Positions 43,408 through 56,060 of a DNA stretch of 64,000 nucleotides are shown here, piece after piece. The DNA comes from Molanna angustata. Its lineage: Eukaryota; Arthropoda; Insecta; Trichoptera; Molannidae. The position numbers and the translations under genes were made by a program. The DNA is taken from assembly GCA_963576475.1 (NCBI GenBank), contig OY754980.1:6543018-6607017 (forward strand), written 5' to 3'. Position 1 is the stretch's first letter, and each line of letters starts with the position of its first letter. The notes beneath the pieces are model-generated. The model was not told where the DNA came from, did no database searches, and saw nothing but the letters and a program-made list of their open reading frames with translations.

Positions 43408-44050
43408 CTTTATTTATTTATTTATTTCAGGGAAAAAAACAAACAGAAAAAAAATACACTATGAAATGAAAAAAAAAGACAGACCAAATTGTTTTTGTCC
43501 ACAATTGATGTACCTACATTAAATAATCATAGAAGTATGTACCTGCATTACAATAAAAAATCAGACGACGACTGCCTCTAGTGTGAATGCGGCCTGCCGC
43601 AGACCACCTAAGATATTGCCTTGCCTGCCCTGCTATCTGCTCACTCGAGGACCTACTGCGCTGTAGTGGCGCAGCAGCCGACGTTGCCAACTATTGGTCG
43701 AGAACTGTTTGAATGCTGCTGACACGAAGAAGAAGAATAAAAAATAATTATAAATATACTTAAAATGATTACATATTCATATATTTCACACATTTGCCCG
43801 TGACGGGAATGGAAAGGAAGGAAAAAGGAAAGGAGAAGGACATAATTTGTTTCTGCTGAGAAAAATAACAGAATTTACAAAGATCCATAAAACAAAAGAC
43901 ATAAATTAAAAAAAAAAATATTAATAAATAATATGAAATAAAACACAGTTTTAAAACCAAAAGCAACACAAATAGAAAAATAAAATATACATTTCAAATC
44001 TAGGAAAAACCATCATCGAAATTATAAAACAATAAAAGTAATAGCACATA
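43408..44050 (-). mobile_element. TAAA-tailed LINE 3' UTR, host of a nested insertion
   Basis: TTTATTTATTTATTTATTTC start, then A-rich sequence, interrupted at 43562-43735 and continuing at least to the GAATGGAAAGGAAGG stretch (43809). The right limit is uncertain. Confidence 0.4.
43562..43735 (+). pseudogene. Short GAA-tailed retroelement insertion
   Basis: 174 bp, GC-rich against an A-rich host, ending GACACGAAGAAGAAG. The 10-bp repeat AATAAAAAAT flanks it (43552-43561 and 43736-43745). The tail and duplication match the RTE-like LINE insertions, but the body has no frame I can align to the others. Confidence 0.7.
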
Positions 44051-44340
44051 TAAAAATAAATATACATACTTACCTATGGAGTGTAACGTAAACTGTTGAT
44101 AACCGTTGTTAGGTAAATGTGGCAACACTCCCAACCTTTTCCTATCCCAAAAATATTGCTACCTACATGAGTAGTCAGCTGTAAATACAACTCGTCGTCG
44201 TGTACGTAAAATTAGTTTCAATATGTTCGAAATATATCAACATATTTCTTGTCCTTTCGTGTTGATCAACTAAATACTACGCGCCGTGCCCCCCTGTAAT
44301 ACCCAAACCGTGTTTGGAAGTGGTGTGTCTTTCATCATCA

Positions 44341-44416
44341 ATGTGTTATGATACAAGAGTTATAGTGATTGCCTTCCGTGAAGACCTCCCGGACGAAGGA
44401 AGAAATTCGCCACCAG
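44341..44416 (+). CDS. Candidate first coding exon with splice donor
   Basis: ATG at 44341 in context ATCATCAATGTG, then 25 codons (MCYDTRVIVIAFREDLPDEG RNSPP) plus one base and CACCAG|GTAGGTGC. The local composition is less AT-rich than its surroundings. A stop upstream in frame at 44263 and no second exon in view keep this tentative. Confidence 0.3.
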
Positions 44417-44654
44417 GTAGGTGCAATATTCCCTTCTCTTTGTATCCAACAACCGTTTTTCAATAAGGGATCTCAATGCAAATCCGTGGTGTTTTAACGC
44501 GTATAAACGTAGGGATTGCTATGCGATGCAAAGTTTCCGTACTTCCTCTTCTAGCCTTTGAATCTATTTCAGCATTTATTAGTCACATTATTATTCGGAG
44601 AGTTCTGCTCCCCAGTGTTGAGGGCGGACGTTAGATTTTGGGCGGGAAACCAAC

Positions 44655-44700
44655 CAACTTTATATAAGTACCAGCGCAGTCTCACAATCTGATAATGATC
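44655..44700 (+). promoter_or_regulatory. TATATAAG box with downstream initiator-like CAGTC
   Basis: TTTATATAAGTACCAGCGCA then GTCTCACAATC gives the 25-30 bp spacing of a core promoter. The only frame just downstream (MIRMDQTPIAFQAVED, 27 codons) is unrecognised. Confidence 0.25.
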
Positions 44701-44989
44701 CGAATGGACCAAACGCCCATTGCCTTTCAAGCGGTTGAGGACGTTAACTGGAAACAGATAGAAGACATTAGAGTCTAGAGTCCCTCGCAGGTTGGTTGCT
44801 CTTGGCTTCTTGCAGTTCCACAGGTACCAGTGTGGACGACTAAAAGCTTAGCGCAAACGCTTGCTGGAAACTTTTGCATTCGCAAATTTTGCCAACAAAA
44901 GACGTGAAGCGCTACTTGCCTTCGCGTGATTACATCGGGAACAACCGATATATATGAAAGCAATGAGGAAAATTGTACATTTTCTTTTT

Positions 44990-45062
44990 TTATAAATAAT
45001 GAATATGTCCTTGTAACACGTACATTGACATCCTAAAATAAGCATAAATGCTTGTACACAAA
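44990..45062 (-). mobile_element. SINE-B body fragment
   Basis: AATGAATATGTCCTTGTAAC, ACGTACATTGACATCCTAAA, ATAAGCATAAATGCTTGT matches the reversed SINE-B body; the tRNA-like head is absent. Confidence 0.65.
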
Positions 45063-45069
45063 CAAAATC

Positions 45070-46340
45070 TGTCAATAACCTGAGAGTGCCTGCTCTGAGG
45101 TTGTACCAACTCTAAGACATTTTATTTTATTTTTATTTTATTTCATTTTTAGAGTACAGACAGTCATAACTACAATGTATAAACACAAATGAGTTACCAG
45201 CATATGGACCAGTGAAGACTCTCAATATTACCAATTTTCATTCAAAATCTAAATTAAATAATAAAAAAAAACAATAATTCGATTTATAAACAAATAATTA
45301 AATCAATAAATAAATCAATTAATTAATAAAAAGAGAGAAAAAAAATAAATAAATAAAAATAAATAAATAAATAAAACAAAAAATCAATAAACAAATTAGT
45401 AAATATATAAATAAATATACAAATAAATAATAACAAGCATAAACAATGGAACAATTACTTGTGTCACACGTCACTTTTATTTAGTAGTTAAGAATCGGAT
45501 GATTCAAGTACTTCTCGTACACCTCTCCTAAACTGTCCCTTATTCAATAAAAATATGATTTATAAAATAATATAATTTTAAAATAATATTTTGAAAATGT
45601 TTATATAACTAGATGAAAAATTTTGTAGGTATAACATTTTTATGTACCTAATTTGTATTTTGTGTAGGTAGGTAATATATCAAATAACTTTTGAAATAAA
45701 GATATGAAATTATTTATTCACATATTTTCAAAGACATAAAAATGTGAACAAATTCACAAACACAGTATTACTCTACAAACGAGTATAAATATTATAGGAA
45801 ACTTTAGCGCTGTCGTTAGAAATAGCTTCTTCTTTTCCTCTACAATAATTGTCACACATGATGGGGTGTTCTGCTATGCGCATCTTCTGGGATATAGTGG
45901 TTGTAGTTAATATTTCATTTATCTTTTTGATTTTTTCGTATTGTCAGATTAATTTTTTTTTGTTTTTTTATTTAAGGCTTTTTTTTATCTCTAATGCCTC
46001 TAAGTTATCTAATCTTAAGCCCTCTTTATTTATGTGCAAGATTTTATAGCTTGTTTGAGTATTGAAAGAATGAGTATTTACAATCAAATGATTGCCAAAC
46101 TCTGAGAAATTGTTAATTTTTAAACATCTTAAATGCTCCTTAATTCTGATATTTTTTTTTTCAAACTTTTGCAATACGCTGTCTTTATTTTTTTTTAAAT
46201 TGACGTGATTTTTATAAATATCCTCTATTTAAGGAACATCGAATGTAAATAAAACTGTTTTTGGGGGAAATTTATGTATATAGATGATACATAGATCGAT
46301 AAGTTGGATAAATGAATTCTGTAGCGATGTATTTGAAATG
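45070..46340. other. Unassigned AT-rich DNA
   Basis: Contains long (AAATAAAT) runs at 45340-45430, probably decayed LINE tails, but no recognised gene or repeat boundary. Confidence 0.45.
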
Positions 46341-46924
46341 CTAGCTACTCCGTAGAACGACAGATGATCGGGATTTTTTTTTCTTGTTTACTCTCTCTCT
46401 TTTCTCGTCCTAATCCCGTCCACACCTGGACGAAAGCCAGTATATTTACTATATAATTAAAATTAATTGAATTCTGTTTCAGGTTGCATAATATCACCTT
46501 CACTTGTAGGTATAGTATTATATGTAGAAACAGGTTATAATATACAATGATGTAGGAAGGTAGGGTGTGTGGTGTATGTGGTGGGGGGGGTATATGGAAG
46601 TTGTATGAATAAGTCAAGTAAAATGCAGTTCCAACTTTATCTACCGTACACCAGCTAAGCTTTTCTCCACCACCAAGTATGTAGGTGCATACACCACCCA
46701 CCCCATCTATTTTATTTATACTACGAGAATACCACCCTTAACTACTTTTGGTAGCTACCTTCTCTCGGCATAAATTAATAAGTTTTCTTGCAGACAACGG
46801 TAAATTACTTCGTTCTAATGATAGTATATTAAAATACGAAATACTGAGCTTTAAACCGTTATCACGGACCGCTAGTTTTCAAGAATTTATTTTTAAAATA
46901 CTTATATTTATGGTTTGTTATGCT

Positions 46925-47100
46925 GGACACGCTGTATGCTTGTGCTGGACGCTATGCTGTATGCTTGTGCTGGACGCGCTAAAGGAGGATGCTCAGACGC
47001 GGTCCCTGTGGACTTTCATATAAGCAGACGATATAGCAATCTGCACCGAAGACAAGGACTCCCTACAGTAAACTCTTCCGGCGTGGAAGCACCATTTAAG
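46925..47100 (+). pseudogene. LINE reverse-transcriptase catalytic-box fragment
   Basis: Plus strand reads MLVLDALKEDAQTRSLWTFI, stop, ADDIAICTEDKDSLQ, stop, TLPAWKHHLRKEAYI. This is the FN-VMD....PWTLLYADDIAI region of a non-LTR reverse transcriptase. The Tyr of YADD is a TAA stop, and a jump to the C-terminal EAYI follows, so it is a deleted, dead copy. It is the only piece of an RT active site I see in the window. The 30-bp TGTATGCTTGTGCTGGACGC is partly duplicated at 46935-46978. Confidence 0.72.
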
Positions 47101-47124
47101 AAAGGAGGCCTATATACATAGTAT

Positions 47125-47260
47125 ACTTTGTATCCTCCTGAGGAAGGGAGCTTTGTTCTCTTAACATATAGAGGAATTTTTATTCAATTAAATGAAAGTT
47201 ATGTATGTAGTGGTGTACACAAAGTTGTGTTTTATTTCATTTAATTAATTGCAAAATGAT
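47125..47260 (+). mobile_element. Hammerhead-like-core element, diverged copy
   Basis: TTTGTATCCTCCTGAGGAAG, GGAGCTTTGTTCTCTTAACA resembles both the 22242 module and the 5' stem-loop of the Helentron-like elements. It is followed by GGTGTACACAAAGTTGTG as at 19838. Confidence 0.45.
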
Positions 47261-47994
47261 ACAACAAAGTAAAAAATCAATCGTTTATCGATGATGTGAT
47301 TCCCATTAAGTTAATTAGCTATTTCCAGAAATTTAGGTCACACCTCTAATACACTACAAGAAAAACAATATGAAGTCAATGACAGTCTTAAATTGCCAAT
47401 CTTTTATTCACATTTGTTGATTATTCTTTTGCACTATAGAGCCGAGATTGCTAATCTAGAGGGTCCATTATCTGATTACCTACAGCCCCCATAAAAAAAT
47501 TGTACTACGTCCAGCCAAATATTGTGATATGCGTAATGTTCGCATTGAAAAACCATATTAAGATAATGACATACCTATTTACTCTAGTTATGTACTTGAA
47601 GTTTGTTACTCTTTGAAGAACTGAAACGTTTAACTCAATGTCCATGATTATAGTAACGTTGGAGTTGATAAAAAAATATTACCTCATGTCTAAAATAACG
47701 TCTCGACATAGATATAGCCAAAATGTAATCAAAGAGAAAAGTGTGACGTTCATATAAATAAATAATAATTTGTTATTAATTTTTTAAATGACATTTTTTG
47801 GCAATATTTTACAACAAATATACAATTGCTCAGCTGTACACCGGTGGATACCCTCACAGTACAGCTGGTTTTCAGCAATGCCACAAATTAATATATTAGA
47901 GAATAAAGAATACTACGATATCTACGATTCCAAAACGATTTTAAAATACCCAAATGTAATACAAGACTAATATAAAACAACTAAATTTATTTGT

Positions 47995-48110
47995 GAATAA
48001 AATGTTTCAATTGCCTCCCAAATGAATTAAAGCAGATAAAGGAATTTAAAAAGTTTAAACAAAAATTAAAATGTATTGTATCTAACATTCAAAATTGGTT
48101 GTTTTCGATT
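47995..48110 (+). pseudogene. Possible Jockey/CR1-like LINE C-terminal scrap
   Basis: FNCLPNELKQIKEFKKFKQK LKCIVSNIQNW fits the W-LP-ELR--KSF--FK--LK ending of TAAA-tailed LINEs. T-rich 3' sequence follows to about 48480. Confidence 0.5.
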
Positions 48111-49504
48111 TTTTGTTTGATATGTTTCAATTGCCTGTATATCCCTTTATTTATTTGAATAGGTGTTTGATATGTTTATTCCTTATTTTTCAATTTTTTA
48201 AATATTTGTTTGATTGTTTGTTTGTTTATGTATTACTTTGATTAAATCACTTTATGTATTTTATTTTTATTTTATTTTTTATTTATGACTTTGATTTAAT
48301 TGCTTTATATTTGATATTTTTTATTTGTCAGTGTGATTCCCTCATCAAGCACAAGATCGCAATCTTTTTGATGAAGCATTGCAAAAAACACTATTGTAAA
48401 AATTACTATACTTGTGAATTATATTTTTATGTCTATTCGAACATAATATGTTAAACAATAAAAAAATAAACAAAAAACCAAACAAGAGAATTAATTATAT
48501 TTGACTATGTACACCAAATATGAAAACGCAATGATTTGTATTGTTTTATTAGTGTATTATTTAATTTGTATTGTGGTTGTGCATAAAAAAATAATAAAAC
48601 AAACCCATTGGAAATATTACTCCTAATGTATGTACAAATAGACACTCTTAAGAACTTCCAAGATTCCGATATATTTTATAGCATAACGGAACCTACAATA
48701 TTATTGCTCGATACAAAGAGAAATAAAAAGGGTTGTAGTCCTTGCTAAAACAACCAAATTACAACCTAAACGTTCCAAGCCCGTATTCAAATTTTCTCTT
48801 CAGCGATTCGCCCCTCCAGTGTTTCTATTCCACCATAGATGGCAGTATTTAAAAAGGGTTGTTTTTCCAAACATAACAAATTTAAACAAATAGAAACTAT
48901 ACACGTGCATAGAAATGATCTGTACAAAATATTAATAAAAAAATACATCTAGCATATAAGTGACTTTGTTCCCGGGTAAAATCACAAGTTTGTATTTTTT
49001 TTTGCTGATTTTGTATTTATTTACATCACTAAAATAAATACTTATGTATGTAAAATAATATTATTTTGTCTCAAGTGCCAAAAAAATGAACTAATTTTTT
49101 TTGTAGAATGTGTTTTTCTGACATACTAGTGTCATCTATGCCTAACACTGTTACGAATGTTGTTAAAATTTATACCGATAGATGTCAGAACACCACTCTC
49201 TTTTTAAAATTCTTTAGGTGTATTTTTATTTCGTTATTAATTTATTAATCATAATTATTAATTTATTGTAATTAATTATAAAAATCATAATTATTAATTT
49301 ACGTGATAGAATAAAAATATAAATTACAAAATAATAAAGTATTCAACTATTGCATGCTAGTTTCAGGTAGGTAGGTATATTGTGTATGATATTTAGATTT
49401 TTTATTGAGAATTATGATATTTTTTTTTAATGTATGACATAATATCATGAAATATTAAATTATTTAACAATCTAATAATAAAATTTACAATTTTTCGAAT
49501 ATTT

Positions 49505-49670
49505 TTTTAATTGCATATACGCAAACATTGATTTTTTTCCCTTTCGGGAGTCAAATGATATTTTTATTGACAAACTTTTTAACATCTATATAGAGACGAA
49601 GTTGGGATATTGTAGAAGAACCAGGAACTCGACAATTTTTCATAACTTCGTTTATATAAACGGTTTCTCA
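49505..49670 (-). mobile_element. CTCAATAGAGACGAA-family fragment with extension
   Basis: Reversed match to 29640-29810: GCATATACGCAAACATTG, CTTTCGGGAGTCAAATGATA, TTTTTAACATCTATATAGAG ACGAA, AGGAACTCGACAA. Confidence 0.55.
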
Positions 49671-49787
49671 ACGTACCATTCCTATCATCAGACTTATTCA
49701 CACTTTTGAGGAGGTGTGTCTATAATGATTTATGTTTTTTTCAATTATAATCATATCTACATATATTTTTTTATTTATTTATAAGAT

Positions 49788-49957
49788 TAAAGGTGGTTGA
49801 GAGACTGGATGGAGGCAGATGTCCTGGCTGCCTAATATTAGGGAATGGACTGGCTTCAGAAATGTGGAACATACATTCCATACAGAGAGGGATTCGCCAG
49901 AATTCGCCAGAATCCCCCAACGTCGGAGGTTCCTGACAGAGCACCAGAAGAAGAAGA
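49788..49957 (+). pseudogene. GAA-tailed LINE C-terminus
   Basis: WRQMSWLPNIREWTGFRNVE HTFHTERDSPEFARI, RRRFLTEHQ, then (GAAGAA). Fits the REWTGL---E-T--A-DR--WR end of the RTE-like elements. It lies directly beside a TTTATTTATTTATAAG tract that could be its host. Confidence 0.6.
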
Positions 49958-50069
49958 ATAAAATAAAATTTAAAATACAGTTGGAAATAAAAATATACAT
50001 ATTTAAATTATGTTTAAATAACTCAATTAATCGCATCAATATTTTATGAAATTTAATTCTTCTATTATT

Positions 50070-50612
50070 TATTTATTTATCCCAAAGACTCACCAACAGG
50101 CAAAGAGTACATGTATATTACAATGATATGAACGCTGTCATCATTTCTCCACAAATTGCCCAATTAGTGGTGAATACAATTTTAGCATAAAAAAAAAACA
50201 ATTTTATAACTTAAAAACTAACATAGATAATTAACAAAATGTAAGAAAAATAAAATATTTAAAAACTTAAAAGCTAACATAAAATAAAAAAATTCAAAAA
50301 TCGTAAGTACCACGGGGAAAGGAAGAGGAAAGGATTTGGTGTATTAAGGATAGTGCAGGTTAGCAATCAGTAAGTATTTGATTAATGGATCTCCTAAACG
50401 CATTCAGGGAAGAGGCAAAGACATCCACACTCCCAAACTTACTATTAAAATTGTGAGTGACTCTGTATAAGGGACTTCTAACACCAGCATTACTGGTCGG
50501 AGTGTTCATATAGAACTGTCTGTAATTGCGAATTCGAGTCAACGATGGTATACAGAAGTATACCCTAGCCAACAGAGCAGGTGCATCAAAATCAAATTAA
50601 GAGGCTATAGTA
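50070..50612 (-). pseudogene. TAAA-tailed Jockey/CR1-like LINE, C-terminus and 3' UTR
   Basis: The minus-strand frame from 50612 to 50360 reads DFDAPALLARVYFCIPSLTR IRNYRQFYMNTPTSNAGVRS PLYRVTHNFNSKFGSVDVFA SSLNAFRRSINQIL and a stop. The R-TRN---F--P---T--G--SPL-R----N-----D-F pattern is the shared C-terminus of these LINEs. A 290-bp 3' UTR ends in (AAATAAAT) at 50070-50083. Confidence 0.8.
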
Positions 50613-50619
50613 GATTATA

Positions 50620-52130
50620 TAGTAGGTATATTTTGAAAATAACTTCCCCAATATCCTCAAAAGATACGTCTTTGAAATAAGGAACAGTTTCTATGTACAT
50701 CTTTATTCCATTGCATGAGTTTTTTGAATTTTGAATATGTTTAATACCGTTGTGAAATAAGTTTTAGTTAAACCTTTTTTTATTGTAATTAATTAAAAAA
50801 ATACAAGGCCTGTGAACTAGATTTTTCCTTCAATCGAAAGAGAATATTATGAAAATCTACCGGCTGAGTTTTTTTTATTATTATAATATTTTAATTACTA
50901 TTTTGCACGATAAAATGTTGAATATCACATATCAGGTGATATACAATATTTTTTCATGTTTCATACATTAGAAGGTAATTTAGTTTGCATTTAGCGTACA
51001 TCCGTATACCCAGAGTATATAGGAGCCTTAATAAGGTATGTTGACAAATTGTTCGTCAAAAATCATATTTTTTCGTGCAAGATAAATGCGTAAAAAAATA
51101 AAACAATCGCAGAACAAAACATGACAATTTTGACACGAAAACAAAACTTACACTACAATGTCACACGAAAAACCAAAATTAAAAAATATTTCCCGACCTT
51201 CCTCCGATTGGGACACAAAAAAACGCCACAGTATCAAATGGGTAACATAATTTCCTATGTTAGTTTGTATGTTTGTTTGTCCGTGTAGCGTTACTAAGAT
51301 CAACTTGAACCAAATGGTACCTATAACACAATGTAAGCGGTGTAATTTATAATAGCGGCGTAATGCTGCTGATGGGGCGTTGATCGTATAATTAAAATAT
51401 CAGGATAGCATTATCTATGAAAAGTGTTTCTTTGAATTTAATAATGAGAGATACGCGGTCTAATAAATACGGTTCAAATATAATGAAAGCATTGACTAAT
51501 AAAAGTAGTTCTTTGAATTGAGGTTATTAAATGAGATTATGACATGACAACAAAATTAAATATAATACAGATAACAGAAGAAAATAAGAAATAAAAAAAA
51601 AATTGAATATAAGATTAGTTCATAGCAATCATAGGAAAACAAAAGGATAATGAGAGGAAGTAATAATTAGGTATTATCAGAGAGATATTTTTGCTTTAAC
51701 CTTTTTTTTAAATATCAGGAGCGCAATAAAATAACGTAAGGCGAGAAATATTAAAATAACATACTATGAGTTGAATAACAGGCAGTAGCTCATAGATAGC
51801 ATTAAATTCCGTAATTTTTGACGGGTCATAACTAATAGTGTGTGCTGTTATTGATTTGTTTTTTTATGTGCATTAATTTGTCAAGCTTCAATTCAGGGTA
51901 AAAAAAAACAATACGCGTACGTGAATATGTAATGCAAAATTAACTCCAACAGAAGCTTACAACGAAAAAGGAACAAAGAATAGTTCGAGGCAACTTCATA
52001 CGAACTGGGTCAGGGCCGTCTACACCAAGTAAGGGATTGAATAACTTTTAATGACGTCGAAATATAGGGCTGCTTTTTTCTGTGATATTTTAATTAATTA
52101 CAAAATAGTTAAAAAAAGCGTTAGGCATTG
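50620..52130. other. Unassigned AT-rich DNA
   Basis: No gene or repeat recognised; possibly single-copy intergenic sequence. Confidence 0.45.
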
Positions 52131-52137
52131 AAAAAAA

Positions 52138-52363
52138 TTCGTTCAATTGTGACGTAGGTATTCAAAAATATTTCGTTCAATTGTGACGTATTCAAAAATA
52201 TTTCGTTCAATTGAAACGTATTCAAAAATATTTCGTTCAATTGTGACGTAGGTATTTAAAAATATTTCGTGCAATTGTGACGTATTCTTAAATATTTCGT
52301 TCAGTTGTAACCTTCTCAAAAATATTTCGATCAAATGTGACGTTTAATTGTGACGTAGGTATT
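52138..52363. repeat. 29-33-bp minisatellite
   Basis: Seven or so units of ATTCAAAAATATTTCGTTCA ATTGTGACGT with optional AGGT, ending 12 bp before the TTAA of the adjoining MITE. Confidence 0.9.
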
Positions 52364-52379
52364 CTAAAATTATACTTAA

Positions 52380-53060
52380 GGGGGGGACTGCTGCCAACGT
52401 ACCTATTTTTCAATTTGATATACCATCATTATTTCTTATCAAATCGTTTTGAAAAAAATAATTTGGATAGTTTGGGTATTAATAAACAAAAATATATCTT
52501 TACTTTTTGATAATGTTCTGTATAAATTCTTGTAGAAAAATAATGGCATACCCCGATTTTCAACGTTTATCATATATTTTTAATAAACTATAAGGCGTAG
52601 AGTAATTATATATTTTTTTAAATTAAAGAAGACAAATATATCTAGAAAAATATGATGTGACGTTGCATTAATGCTTCAGGTTTAGTAAATAAACCTAAAA
52701 AACATTTATTTTCCATTCAGCGCCATTGCGTAATAAAAGTTTTTTTGGTTTATTTACTTAACCTGATGCATTAATGCAACGTCATATCATATTTTTCTAG
52801 GGATTTTGTTATTTAATTTATAAAAAAAAATATTGCTCTATACCTTATGTTTTTTTAGAAATTTAAGATAAATATCTAAAATCGGGGTATGCTTATTATT
52901 TTCCTACAAGAATATATACAGAGCATAATCAAAAAGTTAAGGTATATTTCTCTTTATAAATATCCAAACTAACTAGGTTATTTTTTTCAAAATGATTCGT
53001 TTAGTAATAATGATCGTATATCAAATTGAAAATATTGGTACGTTGGCAGCAGTCACCCTC
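52380..53060. mobile_element. TTAA-1 MITE, second full copy
   Basis: 681 bp. Left TTAA at 52376-52379, right flank CTAA (mutated) at 53061-53064. Ends GGGGGGACTGCTGCCAACGT and GTTGGCAGCAGTCACCCTC. Confidence 0.8.
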
Positions 53061-53119
53061 CTAAAAGGAAGTTTTGTTCTTATATCATTCAGTTGTTATT
53101 TTTTTAAGGCAAGGAATTA

Positions 53120-53885
53120 TGTGTATTGTAAAAATACTACAAATTTAGCACACTATTATACACCAATACCTCGAATTCAGAACTTGGGAAATCTATAAGC
53201 ACGGTCATTTGATTTTTTTTAACACTTCCTTTCATAAATTTAAAAACGAACTAACATCAATGCTTTATAAAAAAACAGTCAATCGCTGCTAACAGTGTAA
53301 TCTCGTTTGAAATGTGATATTTTTAAATTTTCTGTCATAAAGATCTTTTCTTTTTTTTAAGATTTGCAATACATTTTTTTTTTCGCTTTGCCTACTTTGA
53401 ATGGATAGTATAATATACCTACTATACATACGATTATATTATATTTTTTTTGTTATTTATTTTATTTTATTATTTAGTTTTTATTTTCCTAAGTATGTAC
53501 CCATATGTTTGTTTTTATAGTTCTTTTATTTTTATTACATTATCATTATTTTTTATATCAACTTTTTGTTGTTTTATGATAGTTTTTAATTTTTTTTATG
53601 ATTATAATTATTTTTTCTTTTTTTCTAAGTGTGTATATTATTTTTGTATATTTTAATGATTTTTATGTTTCAATATGTATACCTAAGTACATATATCTTT
53701 TATTTTAAATTGTAATTTTTTTTCCACTTCCTTAATATTATTTTTTATATTTACTGTTTTTGTAATAGTACCTTTTTTCTTTTTAAGTGTGTTTTTGATC
53801 GTTTTATTTTTTCTTTTGCAATTCAATGTGTGTACTTAATTATTGTTCATGTGTGTTAAAGGCAATTTGCCGTAAATAAAATAAT
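53120..53885 (+). pseudogene. TAAA-tailed Jockey/CR1-like LINE fragment
   Basis: YCKNTTNLAHYYTPIPRIQN LGN, stop, ARSF..., then a 550-bp T-rich 3' UTR ending GGCAATTTGCCGTAAATAAA. Same family as 58681-59629 but with disabling changes. Confidence 0.82.
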
Positions 53886-54559
53886 ATAAAATATGAATAC
53901 CTATATTTGACACTTGTCTGTATGAAAAGTCCCGTTCCATGGTAACCCATATCGTGGTGATAACTCACGTTATAAACTATATAGGAAGGGTATTATACAT
54001 AGAAATGATTAATAATCGAATATCTAAATGGAGGATTTTCATTCCGCCGTTTGACCGGACTTGCCTAGAGAATTTCAATCAACCATAAAACACCTTGTTC
54101 AATTTACCCCATCCGATGATATTGATGATTTAAACAAAAAAATATACCAGTGTAACAACCGTTTATTTGGGTATCTACATAATAACAATCGATTAATGTG
54201 TAACAATCTGATAACTATTTGAAATAACGTGTGACATTTTTAATAATCGCCTATGAAGCTATTACCAACCCGAATGTAACTTATTGGTTATTAATTTAGT
54301 GACACGATAATAACACAAGTGATGTGGTTTTGTGACGGTCCAATAACATTCCTTTAATCACCTCTAATATTAAATTTAATCATAAATCTATGTCACGTAT
54401 ATTTAGATAGAATTCATTATTAAAATTGATCTCGATTCAAACTACTGTCATTTTATAAATACAAAATATATTGATTTGTCAACTTGTCAAAAAGTAGGTA
54501 TTGTATCTACAATGGATGCTACAATATCGCCATTATACAAATTCTTCAGAGACAATGTT

Positions 54560-54715
54560 AGAAATCAAAGCGTTCCTCATTCATTCTCCCCATGTGGCCA
54601 AACCATCTCAATGTGTTCATTTTCATTCTTTTAATAACAAAATTCTTTATCTTACATTCTTTCCTAATGTCCTCATTTCTGACCCTGTCATACATCATTC
54701 TACGTGTACATACAG
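54560..54715 (-). pseudogene. LINE fragment, TATG-tailed family
   Basis: Minus strand: MMYDRVRNEDIRKECKIKNF VIKRMKMNTLRWFGHMGRMN EERF. The MNTLRWFGHMGRMN block matches MKVNTLRWFGQMGRMN of 34107-34465 and also gives the segment just upstream of that copy. Confidence 0.78.
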
Positions 54716-55516
54716 TTTAAACAAATATTAATGCAGGTAGGTAGGTACTTGCACAAATTTTCATATTTGTGTATGGCATACAGTATACGGATTACGGCAT
54801 GACGAAATCATGCTGACAAAACTCAAAGTATGCACTCTCTACATGATACCCATTGAGAAATTGATGTAAAAAATATGCTTAAAAATTTATTGTGAAATCA
54901 CGACTCTCCACTATTCCATAGCAGTGAAAAGTAAAAAGAATTAAGACTAGTACAAGAAATTAAAGCAATTAAAATAATAGGGTTCGGTCAAAGGAAAAAA
55001 TATATATTATAAAAGTCATTTCAAAGCCAAAAATTGATTGGGGAGGCAGCTGCTGCCCATGATAAAGGGCCGAGAGTAAGAATATTTTCACAATGGAGAT
55101 GAATTCATTACGTGATACTTGTTATTTAAATTTGATTTCGTCGGCCGTAACATCCGATCTGTAATAAATCGAGTTATTTAAATTTTTTCGTTTATTTTTT
55201 GACTGAATATATTATTTTTATTTATTTCAATGGAAGAGGTAATGGAATATTAGTAAGTATGGGTAAGTATTACATTTGAAGTATATATCCAGACCCTACT
55301 TGCATGATCCCATCGAAATTAGTCAATTTTTATATTACTTATTTGATTGTCTTAGTATATCCTAAGCAAAAAAAGTTTATGTGTATCAGTATATGGGTAT
55401 AATCAGCCTATACGATCGTACTGTAAAAGGAAATTTATCTTCGTCGAACCAAAATTTGGTATTTTAATTACGAGGATTTTGGTAAATATGCTACACTAAA
55501 TTGAGTACTAATAGCA

Positions 55517-55752
55517 TACTAAATGGAAACATAGAATGCCATGAAATGCTTACCAATATTAAATTTAATACATCTACTCGCCGGACAAGACATACGTCAC
55601 TTTTCTTCTCCAATATCTGTAAAGCAAATGCTTCCAAAAACGATCCGATTAACAAAATGATAAACTTATTCAACTCTTATGAAAAAAATGCCGACTTAGA
55701 CATATTTTTTGATTCACATATGACATTCAAAAACATATATCTAACATTGTGA
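55517..55752 (+). pseudogene. Jockey/CR1-like LINE C-terminus
   Basis: NGNIECHEMLTNIKFNTSTR RTRHTSLFFSNICKANASKN DPINKMINLFNSYEKNADLD IFFDSHMTFK, then a stop. Fits the ECPEIL-KI-FN-P-R-TR----F pattern and the final D-F--S---FK segment. Open throughout; no TAAA tail is visible. Confidence 0.72.
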
Positions 55753-55867
55753 CATTATAACAATAAACAATTAGGTACTGATTAGTTTTATTTTTCCCAA
55801 CCACCCTCAACAATATATTTTCTTTTTCTTCTCAACTTATGAATCTGTCAATATATGTTCGTCTATC

Positions 55868-56060
55868 ATGTATACACACACATACACACCCACTCTCTCA
55901 CACACACACATACACACCCACTCTCTCACACACACACATACACACCCACTCTCTCACACACACACATACACACCCACTCTCTCACACACACACATACACA
56001 CCCACTCTCTCACACACACACATACACACCCACATCTCTTTCACACACACACATACATAT
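55868..56060. repeat. CA-rich minisatellite, about 29-bp units
   Basis: Six near-identical units of CACACACACATACACACCCA CTCTCT, open in all three plus frames. Confidence 0.92.

Noticed and set aside
44775..45075. Minus-strand frames ending ASRLLLAKFANAKVSSKRLR
   Set aside because: No recognised domain; overlaps a SINE-B fragment, and neither strand shows a convincing gene structure.
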